Shown here in pieces: positions 34,830 through 46,714 of a stretch of DNA of 64,000 bases. The first letter of the stretch is position 1. Each line of letters opens with the position of its first letter. The notes beneath the pieces were generated by a model. It saw nothing but the letters and a program-made list of their open reading frames with translations, searched no databases and was not told the DNA's origin. The position numbers were made by a program, and so were the translations under genes. Source of the stretch: Agelaius tricolor (taxonomy: Eukaryota; Chordata; Aves; Passeriformes; Icteridae); the NCBI GenBank assembly GCA_023055355.1, contig JALJCS010000029.1, positions 8,763,501-8,827,500 of the forward strand, in the 5' to 3' direction.

Positions 34830-35442
34830 TGTGAAAAACGCCAATCACTTGCTTTTAAAATTTTTGAAAGTTTAATAGTAATAAAATGGTTGTAAAAATA
34901 GTAATACAATTAGAGTAATAATAATTTGGACAATTTGAATTAGGACAATGTGAGACAACCAAAACAAAGAGTTGCGGACGTCCGGGTACCTTTTTCTGGG
35001 CAGCATGAGCCCGAAAAAGGACCCCCGTTAACAAAGGATTAACCTTTAAAAGCAATAGCCTGTTGCATAGTCATACACTTCATACATGATGCATAAATTC
35101 CATTCAAATACAGGATTCTGTCTGGTCATCATCCACTTCTTCCTTCTAATCCTAACAGCGCCTTGGAGGCAGGAAGAAGTTTGTTTCTTCTGATAAGAGG
35201 GCAATAAATTCTTTTTCTCTGAAAGATTCAGGTGTCCTGTGGCCGCTATCTCGCTGCAAGTCCTTTCTTTAAAAAAAGTATCTTGCATAGCATCATTTCT
35301 ATATTAACAGTTTTTGTAACCTAAAACTATATTTAACACACTACTTAAGAGAATTAATACAGCATTACTTTCTAACACAACACATATAATATTATTTTTA
35401 TATTTCCAAAAAGCCAATCCTAAAATACACGCATTTTTCACA
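34830..35442 (-). mobile_element. 3' LTR of the retrovirus (613 bp)
   Basis: Begins TGTGAAAAACG and ends GCATTTTTCACA, giving 9-bp perfect terminal inverted repeats with the canonical TG...CA. It contains GGACGTCCGGGTACCTTTTT and GAGCCCGAAAAAGGACCCCC. The internal side (35443 on) carries a polypurine tract on the minus strand, so this is the 3' LTR. Target duplication cannot be checked because the 5' LTR is absent. Confidence 0.85.
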
Positions 35443-35461
35443 ATCCCCACTCTTATTCTTT
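35443..35461 (-). other. Polypurine tract
   Basis: On the minus strand the bases next to the LTR read AAAGAATAAGAGTGGGGAT, a typical plus-strand primer site immediately upstream of a 3' LTR. Confidence 0.75.
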
Positions 35462-35741
35462 GTAAATCATTTGGCTTGAGCAATATTTCTTATCTACTTG
35501 CATCTTCTGGACTATGCGGGCAAAATAAAACAGGGGATTACACAAGGAAGAAATATAAAAATAGTTGCAACACATAAAATGAAAGATCTTAATTTCTTCT
35601 AATACATTACCCTACCAGCTAGGTTTTAACATTGTTTTCTAATTTTTGGACCGGTACCTGGGTTATTATATGCATATATATTTTTTTCTTCTTTGATTTC
35701 TTTTGCTTTTTCTAGAATGACTTTTCTGTGGTCATCAATTT

Positions 35742-35948
35742 TCAACAATTTGATATATTAAACTTTCTACAAACACCCCCTTCTTTGGCCAATAAATAGT
35801 GTAAAGCCAACCTATTCTGATACCCTACAGTTTTTGTTTGGCTAAGCTGACTTGATATTAACTCCAATGCCTGGGCGGCTCCATTTGCTATCATTTCCAT
35901 AACTGCTTGGAGTCTTGTAATACGACTCAATAGATAATTTGGGGTCAA
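35742..35948 (-). pseudogene. env: env transmembrane-subunit remnant
   Basis: A 68-codon fragment with a heptad-rich stretch followed by QNRLALHYLLAKEGGVC, which has the layout of the conserved immunosuppressive-like region and the cysteine motif of gamma-type transmembrane subunits. It is cut off downstream: no membrane anchor or tail was recognised in frame. It is an old, inactive copy. Confidence 0.75.
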
Positions 35949-35955
35949 TACAGAG

Positions 35956-36396
35956 TTAAGTTGCTGTGCTGGTTTTACCTTTTTGTTTATTATTTGTTTT
36001 TTTTACCAAATCTCGAACCATATCTTCAAGATTAATTGTAAAACAAATCCATCTCTCTCCTTTTGGACATTCAATTCCAAATCTATTACCACTTTTTCCT
36101 AAGTTTCTTGTAATCCAATAATTTACTCCATTTTGCCTACAGGTTCTTAATTTGGATGGGTTATAACAGTGGCTGTTGACATAGGTGTGTGTAATTAAAG
36201 AGGAACTTTGGTTTCTTTCCACGTGATGCTTTCTGCAGCATTTGTGACACGATCTTGCTGGTATCCCGAAAGGGAAAAGAGAACAAATGAGTGCCAGAAA
36301 CAGGAATAGCAGAGGTCCAGTATGCCTTATACTCCCTCCTCCCAGGCCTGTGAGGTTGCAACCCACAGCAGGTGTATTTGATCTTCTCGGTGGCAA
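35956..36396 (-). pseudogene. env: env surface-subunit remnant
   Basis: A 146-codon open segment with a hydrophobic signal-like or membrane run (PLLFLFLALICSLFPFG) and several cysteines (CHKCCRKHH, CPKGERWICF). It lies immediately 5' of the transmembrane remnant on the same strand, but the two are separated by a stop. It is much shorter than a full surface subunit, so most of it is deleted. Confidence 0.6.
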
Positions 36397-38159
36397 AATA
36401 CAGAGGCCAATCTGGTCTTGCCCTCTATTTTCTTGTCACTTTCTCTTAACTAATTCCCAGGCAAATTGGTTTTGACACCCTTTAACTGTGGTCTCTTACG
36501 GTTCTTCAGCTATCTCTCATTCAACAGGCAGTAATAATTCCCATCCACAAAGCTAAGTTATTACTTTAACACTTTTTGCAATAAGAACATAAATGTTGTG
36601 AACTACAATACTAATTATTCTCACAATTCAAGCATTTACTTATAACCCAGCTAGCATGTCCAGTATTGTAATGAATCAAATAAAGTTTACTGATGGAAAT
36701 GGTAATTCCCCTTCTCCCCTGTACAATTCTCAGGCTAAGGTCAGAACACAAAAACAGTCTTGATCCTTCTATCTGGAGAATTCCTCCCCTAAGGAGATGT
36801 TTTATTCAGGCAGTGCTTGAAACCAGTGGTATAAGCATTGTCTTACTTCTGAATTCAGTGTTATTCTTTGTACATTTCTTGGATCATTTTGCTTTTTCCA
36901 AACTATTACCACTCAGTCCCCATTGGAAAGTCAGTTTGGTATCACCCGGTTTAAATGTGATAGTCCTTAGATTCTGCTGGCATGAATTCACCCTTTTTCC
37001 GTGGTTCTGATTGTTGCTTTGGTAGTACCTGGATAGGACTTCTTAATAGCATAGTAATAAAAGTAAGATAATACTGCATTAACTTTTACCATTCACTTTT
37101 CTTCCAAACTTTCTGGGTTTAGCTGAAAGCTTTTTCCACAGCAGCCTCTTCTTCTTCTATCCAGCTGTGCTAATAGCTGCAGAGGCAAATTCTTCTTTTT
37201 GTGAGTTACAGTTAGTTAAATAAGAAAAGCTAGACCAATTTTAACACTAGATGTATCACATCTATTGCTTTTTACTTTTTGGGCAGCATTTAATTGTTTT
37301 AGCCTTACAAACCCATTCTTCGGGAAAAAAATCAAAAAAATTCTTTTTAACAGCAAACAAAACACACAAAAGAAAAGACCAAAAACCTTCTTACTTAAGA
37401 AAAACAAACCACTTTGTGAGGTTTGGAGAGTCAGCAATCTCTGCTTTGATTTTATCTTTTAGTGCTAGCCCCCTCCCGCTCTTTTCACGGCCTTGCTGTC
37501 AATGCCATGCTGCCACTTTGCTGCAGGGCCGGAGCAGGGGAGAGCAGCCACGGGCATGGGGACCCTGGGGGCAGCCTTGGGTCCCTTTTGCCCTCTCTCT
37601 CTCTTCTTCTCTCTCTTTCTCTTTCCTTCTCTCTCTCGGCCCACTTACCGGGGCCGACGCTGCCATCCTCGACTCGGGACCCCAGCAGCCTGGGAGCCCC
37701 CCGGCAGTTCCCCCATGGAGCCAGCGCGCTCCTGCCCGGCAAACCCGTGTGTCCTCTGCTGCCAGCACCGCCGCTGGGTCACCTCCATGGATCGGTGCCT
37801 GCCGCAGCTCCCGAGACCCCGCCGCTCATAGGGAGCGGTCAGACACCTCCCAACCTTGACAACCCCAAATCTGGCGTCCCCAGCTGCTCCTGACATTCCT
37901 TTCCTTTCTCTAGTCAACTTACCCTCTTTTCTCGTCAAGGAGAGCCCGTTCTGCTAAACCCTTTCTGGACCTCAGTTCGGCATTGAATAACCTCCTAACA
38001 ACCGTGTGTTAAGACACTTCCCTGCCTTTCATGCAAAAAACCCGCATTCACACTTCTGCTCTCTTCTAGCACCAAGATGTCATCACTTCACATTCTAACA
38101 TCTCAGAGTTTGCTAACCACCTCCCTACTTCAACTTCTCTCTTTCTTCTCTTCTTACCT

Positions 38160-38210
<51 letters not shown>

Positions 38211-38760
38211 CAACAGACCTCAGATGGTACGAGGTGAACCTAACTAAATTACTTCCAAAAGTAGGCTTACAACTTTATTTTACTAGGATTGCAGTAGCTG
38301 TTAAATACCTACTGGCTAGCTGTGGCTTACTGAGTCTAACATCTTTGATATATAAGCTACTAGATATTTTTTTACTCTTCCTTACTCTTGAATTAAAATT
38401 TTATGAGCTACTCCATTTTCTGTATTTATGTATAAAGGATAAAGGATTTTTCTAACAAAGGTAAGCTTAAAGCTGGTACTTAGGCTAGTTTTAACTTAAC
38501 TCTTTCAATTTAACAATATCTTCTTTGGTCTGTTTTACAGCATCTCCTTCTGTCAATTTTTTTCATATGCGAATTTTTCTACTTGTGCGTACCCCTCAAT
38601 CTATAATCTATAATATTTCAATAATCTAGGTAATTTTCTGATCTCTCTCTTTGAAGAGGGAGGGAGAAGGAATAAAATTCTTGCAATTTTCTCATGGTTG
38701 GTTTTCTAGCTACTTTTATTTATTAAGTGTCTAAGATATTTTACCACCGGGTAGTGAGTC
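36397..38760. other. Interior of the retrovirus without recognisable pol
   Basis: Where the rest of reverse transcriptase, RNase H and integrase should lie, I recognise none. Instead there is AT-rich sequence, a GC-rich and CT-rich island at 37440-37880 (CTCTCTCTTTCTC runs, many CpGs) with unfamiliar open frames on both strands, and a 46-base poly-T at 38161-38206. The island may be captured host sequence. Confidence 0.45.
38161..38206. repeat. Poly-T tract (46 bases, one C)
   Basis: A nearly pure T run. It may be the tail of a minus-strand retroposed element or simple expansion. Its length may be imprecise in assembly. Confidence 0.8.
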
Positions 38761-38789
38761 TGAGTTCTTTTATTAACCTCCCTTTAATC

Positions 38790-38990
38790 TTGTACTAGTC
38801 TATAACTCCCATCAGACTTTACTGGGGGAAAATGGATATTATGAGGAGACATACAAGGTTCTAATGCCCCATCCTTTATTAGTCCTTCTATTACCGGCTT
38901 CAAACCTTCCCGTCCTTCTAAAGATATAGGATACTGACGTACACGTACGGGACAATCTTCTCTCTCAATTGTAACCCTTATGGGGTCGAT
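38790..38990 (-). pseudogene. pol: pol fragment: start of reverse transcriptase
   Basis: The minus-strand translation shows an RT N-terminal pattern with RQYPISLEGREGLKP and GALEPCMSPHN, matching the usual gammaretroviral RT entry (basic Gln-Tyr-Pro, then Pro-Cys-x-Ser-Pro). The polymerase catalytic YxDD is not present before the sequence loses similarity at about 38.78 kb. Confidence 0.65.
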
Positions 38991-39003
38991 ATTTAATCTT
39001 CCC

Positions 39004-39388
39004 CTATTTCCTTCCCCACCTCAAACTTCTTTGTTGATTTTTTTTTCCTTCATCCTCTTGGCCTAATTTTAAAACTCTAGCTGTCGTTTTCCCATTTTCT
39101 GATATTACTCCTATTCTTAATTGCACTTGTAAGACTCTTCCCAATAAATTGCTACCTGCCCCTGGGACCAATAAGACATCTCCCATCCAAATTCTAGTTT
39201 CTTCCCTCAATTACTACATCTTTAATGACCAGAAATGTAAAACTTTCTCTTTTTGCCCCTGTTACTTTCACTATGTGTTTGCTCACACTATAACTTTTTG
39301 GAATGTTTAACAGGCAGGTTCTCTCTGCCCCTGTGTCTATTACAAATTCCAATTCTTCTTCTTGGGGACCCACTTTTAAAGTTATCAC
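39004..39388 (-). pseudogene. pro: Retroviral protease remnant, frameshifted
   Basis: The 5' part (39388-39194) has the aspartic-protease signature VIDTGAERTCLL. The 3' part (39210-39004) continues in another frame with VLLVPGAGSNLLGR, the usual end of the fold before RT. The break near 39.2 kb disables the protein. It sits directly upstream of the RT fragment, as expected in pro-pol order. Confidence 0.75.
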
Positions 39389-40140
39389 AGGCTCCAGATG
39401 GTATTTGTCCCCCCCAGAAAATTAGAGCTTATGACCTCCCTATTCCTCCTCTGTGCCCATCTCTTTAAAGATTTTCAGATCTTCCGCTTACTTAGGACCA
39501 TTTTCCTATTTCTCTTAAGTTTGTTTATCTATTTAGCTGACGTTTCTTCTTTCCCCTCTAAAAACTGTCCCTTAAAAACTTTTTTTTCCCCTGCATTTCA
39601 CCTTTGATATGCTGTCTCATTTATTCCTTTGATTATGTAATTACAATAATTATTCATGTGTTTACTCCCCTCCTCGTTATTTTTACCCCGCTCAGGAGGT
39701 ACAGTTGGCATTTTGTCTTCTCTGGGGGTCCCCACAGATGATCTTTTTTCCTAAGCTTTTATTTCAGCTGCTCTGATTAATTGCCTTTCTTCCTGAGAAA
39801 AATATTATTGTCATTACAGACCTCATCTCTTCTCAAATATAAATGTTTGGACAAAAATTGGTCTAATTGTTCAGCTATGCCTATGGGATCCTCCAAATAT
39901 CCCTTTTATTTATTTCTTAAAATTTCAGACCTCACACGAAGTCAAAGGAGCATTTACAAACCCTGGTCCGCCCCCTCCTATGGGAACCTCTTTTAATGGA
40001 AATAGACCAATCCCTTTATCCCATTCTTTTTGGATTTTTATCTTCTATAGTTTTTCTCCCGTATTTTTAGGAAGAATCAGGAGACGGCTTTCTTTTGCCT
40101 GAACTTTTAGTGTTTCGATAAGGTGATTCCTTTAGATCTA
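39389..40140 (-). other. Retroviral 5' part, possible gag remnant
   Basis: By position this should be gag. Minus-strand frames are short and interrupted, and I could not identify a nucleocapsid zinc knuckle or major homology region. Assignment rests on position alone. Confidence 0.3.
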
Positions 40141-40206
40141 GAGTTCCGCTGAGCAGCCGGAGCTGTGGTTACCAAGGGAACGGAGCTCAGGGCGGGACGT
40201 GGGAAC

Positions 40207-40526
40207 TCGGCACAGCTCAGCGTCTGGTTGCTCCAAAGACGGGGTCTGCAGGGGGAATCACCCGAGGGGATCGGCACAGCTCCGGGTCTGGGTGCTCCAA
40301 AGGCGGAGTCTGCAGGGGGAATCGCCCGAGGGGCTCGGCACAGCTCCGGGTCTGGGTGCTCCAAAGGCGGAGTCTGCAGGGGGAATCGCCCGAGGGGCTC
40401 GGCACAGCTCCGGGTCTGGGTGCTCCAAAGGCGGGGTCTGCAGCCGGAATCGCCCGAGGGGATCGGCACAGCTCAGGGTCTCGGTCCTCCAAAGGCGGGG
40501 TCTGCAGCCGGGATCGCCCAGGGGCT
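40207..40526 (+). repeat. 64-bp GC-rich minisatellite, five copies
   Basis: TCGGCACAGCTC starts at 40207, 40271, 40335, 40399 and 40463, an exact 64-bp step. Each copy includes GGTGCTCCAAAGGCGG and GGGAATCGCCCGAGGGG. The frames of 107-232 codons across it on both strands are repeat by-products. Confidence 0.93.
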
Positions 40527-40895
40527 GTTCCGGTGCACACCGAGCTGCACCGTGGATCGGCCCCACGTGGCTCACGGCGGCTGATCCGGCAGAGACGAAG
40601 CCGGCGACTGACCCCGGCTGCAGCGGCGGGAGCCGAGCAGAGTCAGGGCAGCCGGGGATGGGACAGACGGGACCCCCCCTCGGTGCGGTCAGCGCGGTAC
40701 CCACGGTGCACGCGGCAGGACGGACCCCCCGCCCCTTCCGCCGGCACGGCCAGCGGAGCGGCCGCGGGCCAGGCGGCCGGGACCGGGCCAGACGGACCGG
40801 AACAGACGGACCGGAACAGACGGACTGTGCCGGAGCCGGCACAGGGGCTGGGGCAGCCGCGAACGAGTGGGGAAACAAACGGGAATGGATGAGGT
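40527..40895. other. CpG-rich segment
   Basis: GC-rich, with a short GACGGACCGGAACA duplication near 40790-40820. No gene motif. It could be a promoter-like island continuous with the minisatellite. Confidence 0.4.
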
Positions 40896-40995
40896 AATAT
40901 TTCTATAAGCAAGATTGAAATGAAAGCGAGCTTTGAGATCCCTCAGTTACTGAACAACAGGAAAACAATGGTGTGGCCAGCTGAAGGTAATCCCC

Positions 40996-41590
40996 TGTGA
41001 TGGAACAACACCCTCTGCCTGCAGACAGCTCCAAGGGGCTGAGCAGACCCTACCAGCTTGGCAGAAGGGGTCCAAAGAGGAGCTTTTAGGGTTTAAAATG
41101 TAACACAGTATGGTAATGTAGTGATTCTTATAGGCCATATGGAAATGCTATAGGATTTGTGTATTGTACTAGATTGGTTAGTGAGAAGTAGAATATTCAA
41201 CACAGAAGATGATTTATTGTATTGTAATGGGAACTTCACTCTCTTGACCATTTACTCGCTTACCCCTATTTACTCTCTTATGCTTTTGCTCTCTTACCTT
41301 TTTATGCTCTTACCCTCTCATCCTCTCAACCCCTCTCTTCTCTCAGGCATGCTCTGAGCTGTGGCTGGCAATAAACCTTTGCAATAAACCCCAAGTTTCA
41401 AAAGGCCCCTGCCCCCAGGCCCTTTGCAATAAACCCCAAGTTTCAAAAGGCCCCTGCCCCCAGGCCCTTTGCAATAAACCCCAAGTTCCAAAAGGCCCCT
41501 GCCCCCGGGCCCTTTGCAATAAACCCCAAGTTCCACGACCTGGCTTCAGAGATCTCTCGTCTCTGTCCGTCCTGACCGTGCTACCCCCCG
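40996..41590 (+). mobile_element. Second LTR-like element
   Basis: Opens TGTGATGGAACAACACCCTC and later has a TC-rich stretch, AATAAA signals and a U5-like end (GAGATCTCTCGTCTCTGTCC). The layout resembles an avian retroviral LTR on the + strand. The 3' border is uncertain and no primer site or retroviral genes follow, so it is probably a solo LTR. Confidence 0.5.
41381..41535 (+). repeat. 45-bp tandem repeat duplicating AATAAA
   Basis: GCAATAAACCCCAAGTT starts at 41381, 41426, 41471 and 41516, an exact 45-bp step. Each copy holds one polyadenylation signal, followed by CAAAAGGCCCCTGCCCCCAG. Confidence 0.93.
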
Positions 41591-42480
41591 ATGCTCCTAC
41601 AGCTAGAAACTCACTCACTAGCAAGGAAAAATCCTTCCAAAGCATTTTTTTCTATTTTTATCCTCTGAGTGTCCAACTTATTTTGCTAAATTTCTACAGA
41701 TTGGAGTTCAAATTACCATTTCTGACCAGTGCAGAGACAAATGATGAAACATTCCTGAGTTATTCTTACTCTTCAACTAATGGAAGTAGCCAGCACTCAA
41801 TTTGCATGATCTAACCAAAGTAGACATTTCACAGAAAAGCACTTTCTATAGCAATATTGAAAAACTATAGATTGAGGTAAAACCATCAAGTTTCTGCCCT
41901 CACTGCTGCAAAGTCACATGTTTGAAGAGCATCCCACTGAATTTTCTAACGATGTGTAAATGTGTCATCTGGACCACAGGAGATAAAGCAGGGTTAAAAC
42001 ACTGAGCAAAACTCAAGTTAACAAACACAAGGTTCATCAACCTTGCAATAGAAGCTTGCAGAAACCTTTCAAGGCTCATCCAATAAAGCCCCGTGGCACT
42101 TTGTTCTTCCCCCTCCTCCCAAATCTCCATCCGTGTGAGCCAGCATCAGCAGGAAATTTTGCACGGAAGCTTACCAGATAAAATAGCTATATCATCTGCC
42201 ATTAGTTTTAGAGAGTTCTTCACAAATAGATTAAAAATTACCTATTATTTTTTAGCTGTGTCCTAAGTTAGGGATGGGCCAAGTCCTGTGTCTTTGTCTC
42301 ACAGAAAGGTGGTTCACATGTCCTTTAATATCATATGTGCAAATATTTCCAATCTGCATTCTGCCTTATCAGAAGGCTAATTAATTATTATAGTATATTA
42401 CATTACATCTAAACCGATTCTGCCAAGTACTCAACCCTGCACACACCACACACTACTCGTTACTGTCACCCAAAGGTCCC
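41591..42480. other. No recognisable content
   Basis: Unique AT-rich sequence with short open frames only. Nothing supportable seen. Confidence 0.5.
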
Positions 42481-43249
42481 GGGCAGGGTGCAGGCCCACG
42501 GACACAGATGCCATCCCTTTTCCACGGGAAACAAAACTCATCACCCCAGTTTCCTTACATCAGTTTGCCAAAGACGTTCACCGCTCCCAGGTCACTCAGA
42601 GTTCTTGTTGCCTGCAAACTCGGTCTTGGAGTTACGGAATTACGCCTCCTCCTAACACTCACCTCCCCACCTCAGCCCCCTGCTGCTGCGTCCCCTTCTC
42701 CGCCCCTAACCCTACTTCATTTTCCAGCCCGCCCTTGCTCCATCCCTCACACTCCACCCTTAACCCGTCCCACCACACTTCCCGCTCCATCCGTTACTTC
42801 ACCCACCGCCCACCCGTGAGTCCCCTGCAGCAGCACGCAGGAGCCCGAACCCTCGGAGGACGGCGCAGCTCTCGCAGCAGGACAACACCCAAGCGAGACA
42901 GGCAGGGACAACGTGTGTGGGCTGCAGGGTGTCACAGGGGGCTGCGGGCTGAGGGGAGGGGGCTGGAGGGTGACACAGAGGATGGGGGGAGCTGAGAGGC
43001 AGAAGGGGGCGTTAGGAGCAACTGGGGGGCTCCAGGGTGGCACAGAGATGCTGAGAGGCTGGGAGTGGGGAACTTGAGGGTGACAAGAAGAGAGTGAAGG
43101 GAAGCAGATGCCTTGAGGGGCAAAGTGGGGGCTGCTTGAGGGTGAGAGGTGAACCAGCCCTCACACCACCCCTAACCTTACCCTAAAAACCACCCCTAAC
43201 CAGGTGGAGAGTGCACGGTGGAGGCCAGGGGGCCAAGGGACAATGTCAG
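42481..43249 (+). repeat. Subtelomeric G/C-skewed lead-in with CCCTAA-like motifs
   Basis: CCCTAACCCTAC near 42704, then GGGCTGCGGGCTGAGGGGAG-type repeats and ACCCCTAACCTTACCC near 43165. It is equivalent in style to the lead-in of the T-rich block but only partly alignable by eye. Confidence 0.6.
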
Positions 43250-44380
43250 AGGTCTCGGGGTGGCACACAGACATTGCGGGCTGAGGGGCAAGGAGGGGGA
43301 GGCTTGACAGACGGAGAGCTCACACCGAGGGTTAGGGGTACAACAAAGACACAGGGTAGCAGGTAGGGTTAGGGTACAGGTGCAGCAGCCCTCAACCCAA
43401 CCCCAAGGTCACCCTAAAGAGCACCCCTAGGACCCCAGTTTTCCCCAACAGCAGCACAAGGCAGTAACCCCAATGCTGGGACAGCCCCAGAACTCTCCCA
43501 GCAGCTGCAGGCAGCAACCCTAATAAAAACGTTGCAATGATGTTTGTGGTCTAGAGAGTGACAGGTAGGAGTTGGGTGCTGAGCAGTTTTTTAGGGTTTT
43601 TTTAAGGGTTTTTCTTATGGCTTTAAAAGGATGTTTTAGGGCTTTTTTGGAGGAGTTTTCCAGGAATTTTCCGGAAACGTTTAGAATACTTTTAGGGCTT
43701 TTTCAGGGCTTTTAAAAGATTTTGTTAGGGTATTTTAAGGGCTTTCTTAGTACTTTTAAGAATTGTTTGGGGGGGGGATTTGGGTGTTCTTGGGGGTTTT
43801 TTAGGACTATTGAGGGTATGTGGAGGACTTTTTAGGGCTAGGGTATTTTTAGGGTTTTTGAGGAAATTTTTAGGTTTTTTAGGGTCTTATCAGGGCATTT
43901 TAAGGATTTTTGGGGTATTTTTTGAGCTCTTTTTGGACTATTTAGGGTATATTTAGGAATTTCTAAAGGTTCTTTGGGGATTTTTAGGGGTTTTTTAAAA
44001 GTAGGATATTTCCAGTGTATTCTAACAGCATTCTGAGGCTGTTTTTAGGTTTTCATGGAGTTTTTAGGACATTTTGAAGATCAGGAGGTTTTCAGGGAAT
44101 TTTTAGGTTTTTTTAGGGTCTTTTCATGGCACAACACATGGAAGCTGAGGGGCAGCTTGAGGGGCACTGTGGGGGCTTGAGGGTGACAGAGGCTGGGAGC
44201 TGAGGGAGGAACAGGGAGAGGGGACAGCGGGTGATACACAGAGATGCTGAGGGTGGCAGGGGCAGCTGTAGGGTGACACAGAGAAGCTGGGGGCTGAGGG
44301 GCAAAGGAGAGGGGTCAAGGGTGACACACAGGAGCTGAGGGCTGGGGGGCAGAGGGACCGGTTGAGAGGTAAAGGGAGAG
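43250..44380 (+). repeat. Subtelomeric block with T-rich degenerate TTTTAGGG tract, copy 3
   Basis: Same order as 18.74-19.83 kb: GACATTGCGGGCTGAGGGGC, GAGGGTTAGGGGT, AGGTAGGGTTAGGGTACAGG, then 43590-44130 of TTTTAGGG variants, then G-rich GGCTTGAGGGTGACAGAGGC. The distance between copies (about 24.5 kb) is like that between blocks I and II, so all of it may be one duplication event. Confidence 0.8.
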
Positions 44381-44984
44381 GGCTTGAGGGCTGGACAGTC
44401 CAGTGGAGATCAGGGGTACAGGGTACAGCTGTACCACCCCTCACCCCAGCCCTAACCTCAGCCTAAGCAGCCCCCCTAAAAACAGCCTTTTCCCCCAACA
44501 GCAGCACAACACAGCAGCCCTAACAGCGAGACCAGACAGCAACCCTCACACAGCAGCACAATGACAGAACCCTCAGAGGACAACAGACCCACTGCAAAAA
44601 GGTAGGGATGACATCTGTGGGCTAGACAGCAAGAGGTAGAGTTCGGAGACTGAGCACGTCTTTGTGAGGTTTCTTTCCAGGACTTTTAAAGGTATTTAGG
44701 AGATTTTGGAAGGGACTTTTCTGGGTCTACTTAGGGTATTGTTGGGGCTTTTTCAAAGCCATTTTATGAGTCTTTAGCATATTTGGAAGATTATGGTCAG
44801 GGTCAGAGAAAACACCCTCCGAAAAGGCAGAGTTTTAGGACTGCAGCGGAATGCTTTAGCAAGGGGCCAGCGGTGGCACGGCGGGTCGGGTCCCACGCTG
44901 CCAGTCCGAAGGCTGTAAGTTTTAGACCCAGCTAAGTTGTTGTGGTTAGGGTTAGATGCTCTCAGCTTTGGTCTGGGAGAACTT
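44381..44984. other. Subtelomeric sequence, no gene
   Basis: G-rich then mixed sequence with a GGTTAGGGTTAG remnant at 44945-44956. Nothing else recognised. Confidence 0.5.
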
Positions 44985-45290
44985 CCGCACAGAAAAACTC
45001 ACCCCCCGCGTCTCCCGACGCCAGTTTGCAGGAGGTGCTCGGCACTGCCAGGGCAGCCCGAGTTCTCGGCGGGGGAGCTTTGCTCCCGGAGAAATCCTGC
45101 GCCGGCCCTCTTCCCCATAAAGCCAAACTCACCCCCGCTGCGCGTCGACGTCCGTTCGCAGGAGGCACGTGGCGCTCCAAGGGCGGCGAGAGTTCTCGGC
45201 GTCGGCAGCCGCGGTCCGTGAGAAATCGTTCTCTGCGGTTTTGGAGGCCGAATCGCAGTTTCAGCCACGGGCACACAGAGAGGAAAGACG
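44985..45290. repeat. GC-rich tandem duplication (~130 bp)
   Basis: ACTCACCCCC...GCAGGAGG...GAGTTCTCGGCG occurs at about 44997 and again at 45127, giving a 130-bp step with moderate divergence. CpG-rich. Frames on both strands are unfamiliar. Confidence 0.65.
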
Positions 45291-46040
45291 GTTAATTTCC
45301 TTAGAAAGGAAAGTCTGGCAGCCCATGGTTTAAGGGGCAGACGAAGGGCTGTGCAGGGGAAGGAACTCCTCACAGGACCTTTCTTCACCTCAAGCCCACT
45401 CCAAGGTCTAGCAGCCCCCGTGTGACCAGCTGCTTTCAGAGGGTTACCCAGGCACACCCGCACAGGGAGCTGATAGTCCAGAGGGGCTAACAGGGGCATC
45501 CCAAGGGTCCCTCCAGGAACTACGGTCGGAGCATCCAGCACGGACTAGGGAGCAGCCAGACCCACCTCGGCATGGAGCATCACTTTGAGAAAATGCCAAG
45601 GGAAGAGCCCTTTTGCCAAGGGGCAGCATCTGAGCAGGCCAGGCAGCATGTGGGGTTCCAGGAGAGGGCTTTCAACTTTCCCCTTTTACTGTGTCAGTCC
45701 CTCCCCAGGGCCCCCAGACCCTCCACAGCACTCCCAGACAGGAGAGGAGTTATTAGGAGAAAAAGGGTTTAGAAAAAAGGGAAAAAGCTTCCCTTTCCTT
45801 TATTCTTTGTGTTCAAACTGGGAGGAAGTCTGCTTCCCCTGCAATTTTAATGGTCTCAGTTGAAAGAACCCCTGCCTTTTTTATGCTGTTAGGGGTGTTA
45901 ATTGACAGGGAGTCCTCATTTTCTATTATTTTCCAGTTTAAGTAGAAGGGGAAAATCTTGCCAATGTTTCTTATGGGTTTGAATTAAGGGTAGCCACCCC
46001 CTTTTTGTTGTCCTGAGGCCTAAATTGAGGGAGAAGCCCA
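45291..46040. other. No recognisable content
   Basis: Mixed-composition sequence up to the start of block II. Short open frames without motifs. Confidence 0.45.
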
Positions 46041-46714
46041 GCTATCCCTCCATAAGAGTTTGAACTGAGGGAAAAATCCCTCTTTTTTCATCACTGGAGA
46101 GATTTAAAGTGATGAAAACCCCTCTTTTCCCAGTATTAAGGAGAATAAATTAAAGGGCAGAAGCTATTTATTTGCTATTGTATTAGTTTCAGTAGAGGTA
46201 ACTGCCCCATTTCCTCTGTTTAAGGGGTGCACTGGAAGGAAGCTCTGCCTTTTTCAGCATTTTAAGGGTTTAAAACTACATTTCACGGCCCTTCTTTCTG
46301 TGCCATAGGACCAAGTATCTCAGAGCAGGGTGAGCCTGGCATACACTTAACCCTTACACTGCCTGGGAAGCTTTTATTTTTCTTATTTTTACTTATAATG
46401 TAGATAGGCCTAATTAGAGGTCCCAAGGAGACTTAGACTATTCATATCATAAGCATTCTTTTCCACCCAGCATAGTCATACATGAAGTACTACTTAGTAG
46501 CCACTAAGGAATAATTATGTAAGTTAACAGCAAATTGCCCAATTTATCTAGTTATGCTGCCTAAACAGAAACTTTTATTTCTTATCAGTTTCCTGCCCTT
46601 TTACTCCAAGTAGTTGTTGCAAAAAAAGAAAGCACTGTTATTTTTCTGAAGAGTTTTCTTCTATAACAAGCCCTTTGCTCCCCTTGACTTCAAGTCAGAG
46701 GAGCCAAACAGCAG

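Larger units (their letters stand above)
34830..40140 (-). mobile_element. Defective endogenous retrovirus, gammaretrovirus-like, minus strand
   Basis: Read on the minus strand from 40.14 kb down: uncertain gag-side sequence, protease, the start of reverse transcriptase, a large gap without pol motifs, env remnants, polypurine tract and one LTR. The 5' LTR is missing, since no second TGTGAAAAA/TTTTTCACA-bounded element occurs before the 64-bp minisatellite at 40.2 kb. Every reading frame is broken, so the copy is non-functional. Class is judged from protease, RT and transmembrane motifs only. Confidence 0.8.

Noticed and set aside
40165..40897. Frames of 107-232 codons on both strands
   Set aside because: They run through an exact 64-bp minisatellite and CpG-rich sequence. 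Open on both strands with no domain, so taken as composition effects.
44880..44940. Possible tRNA-derived sequence (GGGTCGGGTCCCACGCTGCC region)
   Set aside because: No clear A/B boxes or cloverleaf arms could be drawn.
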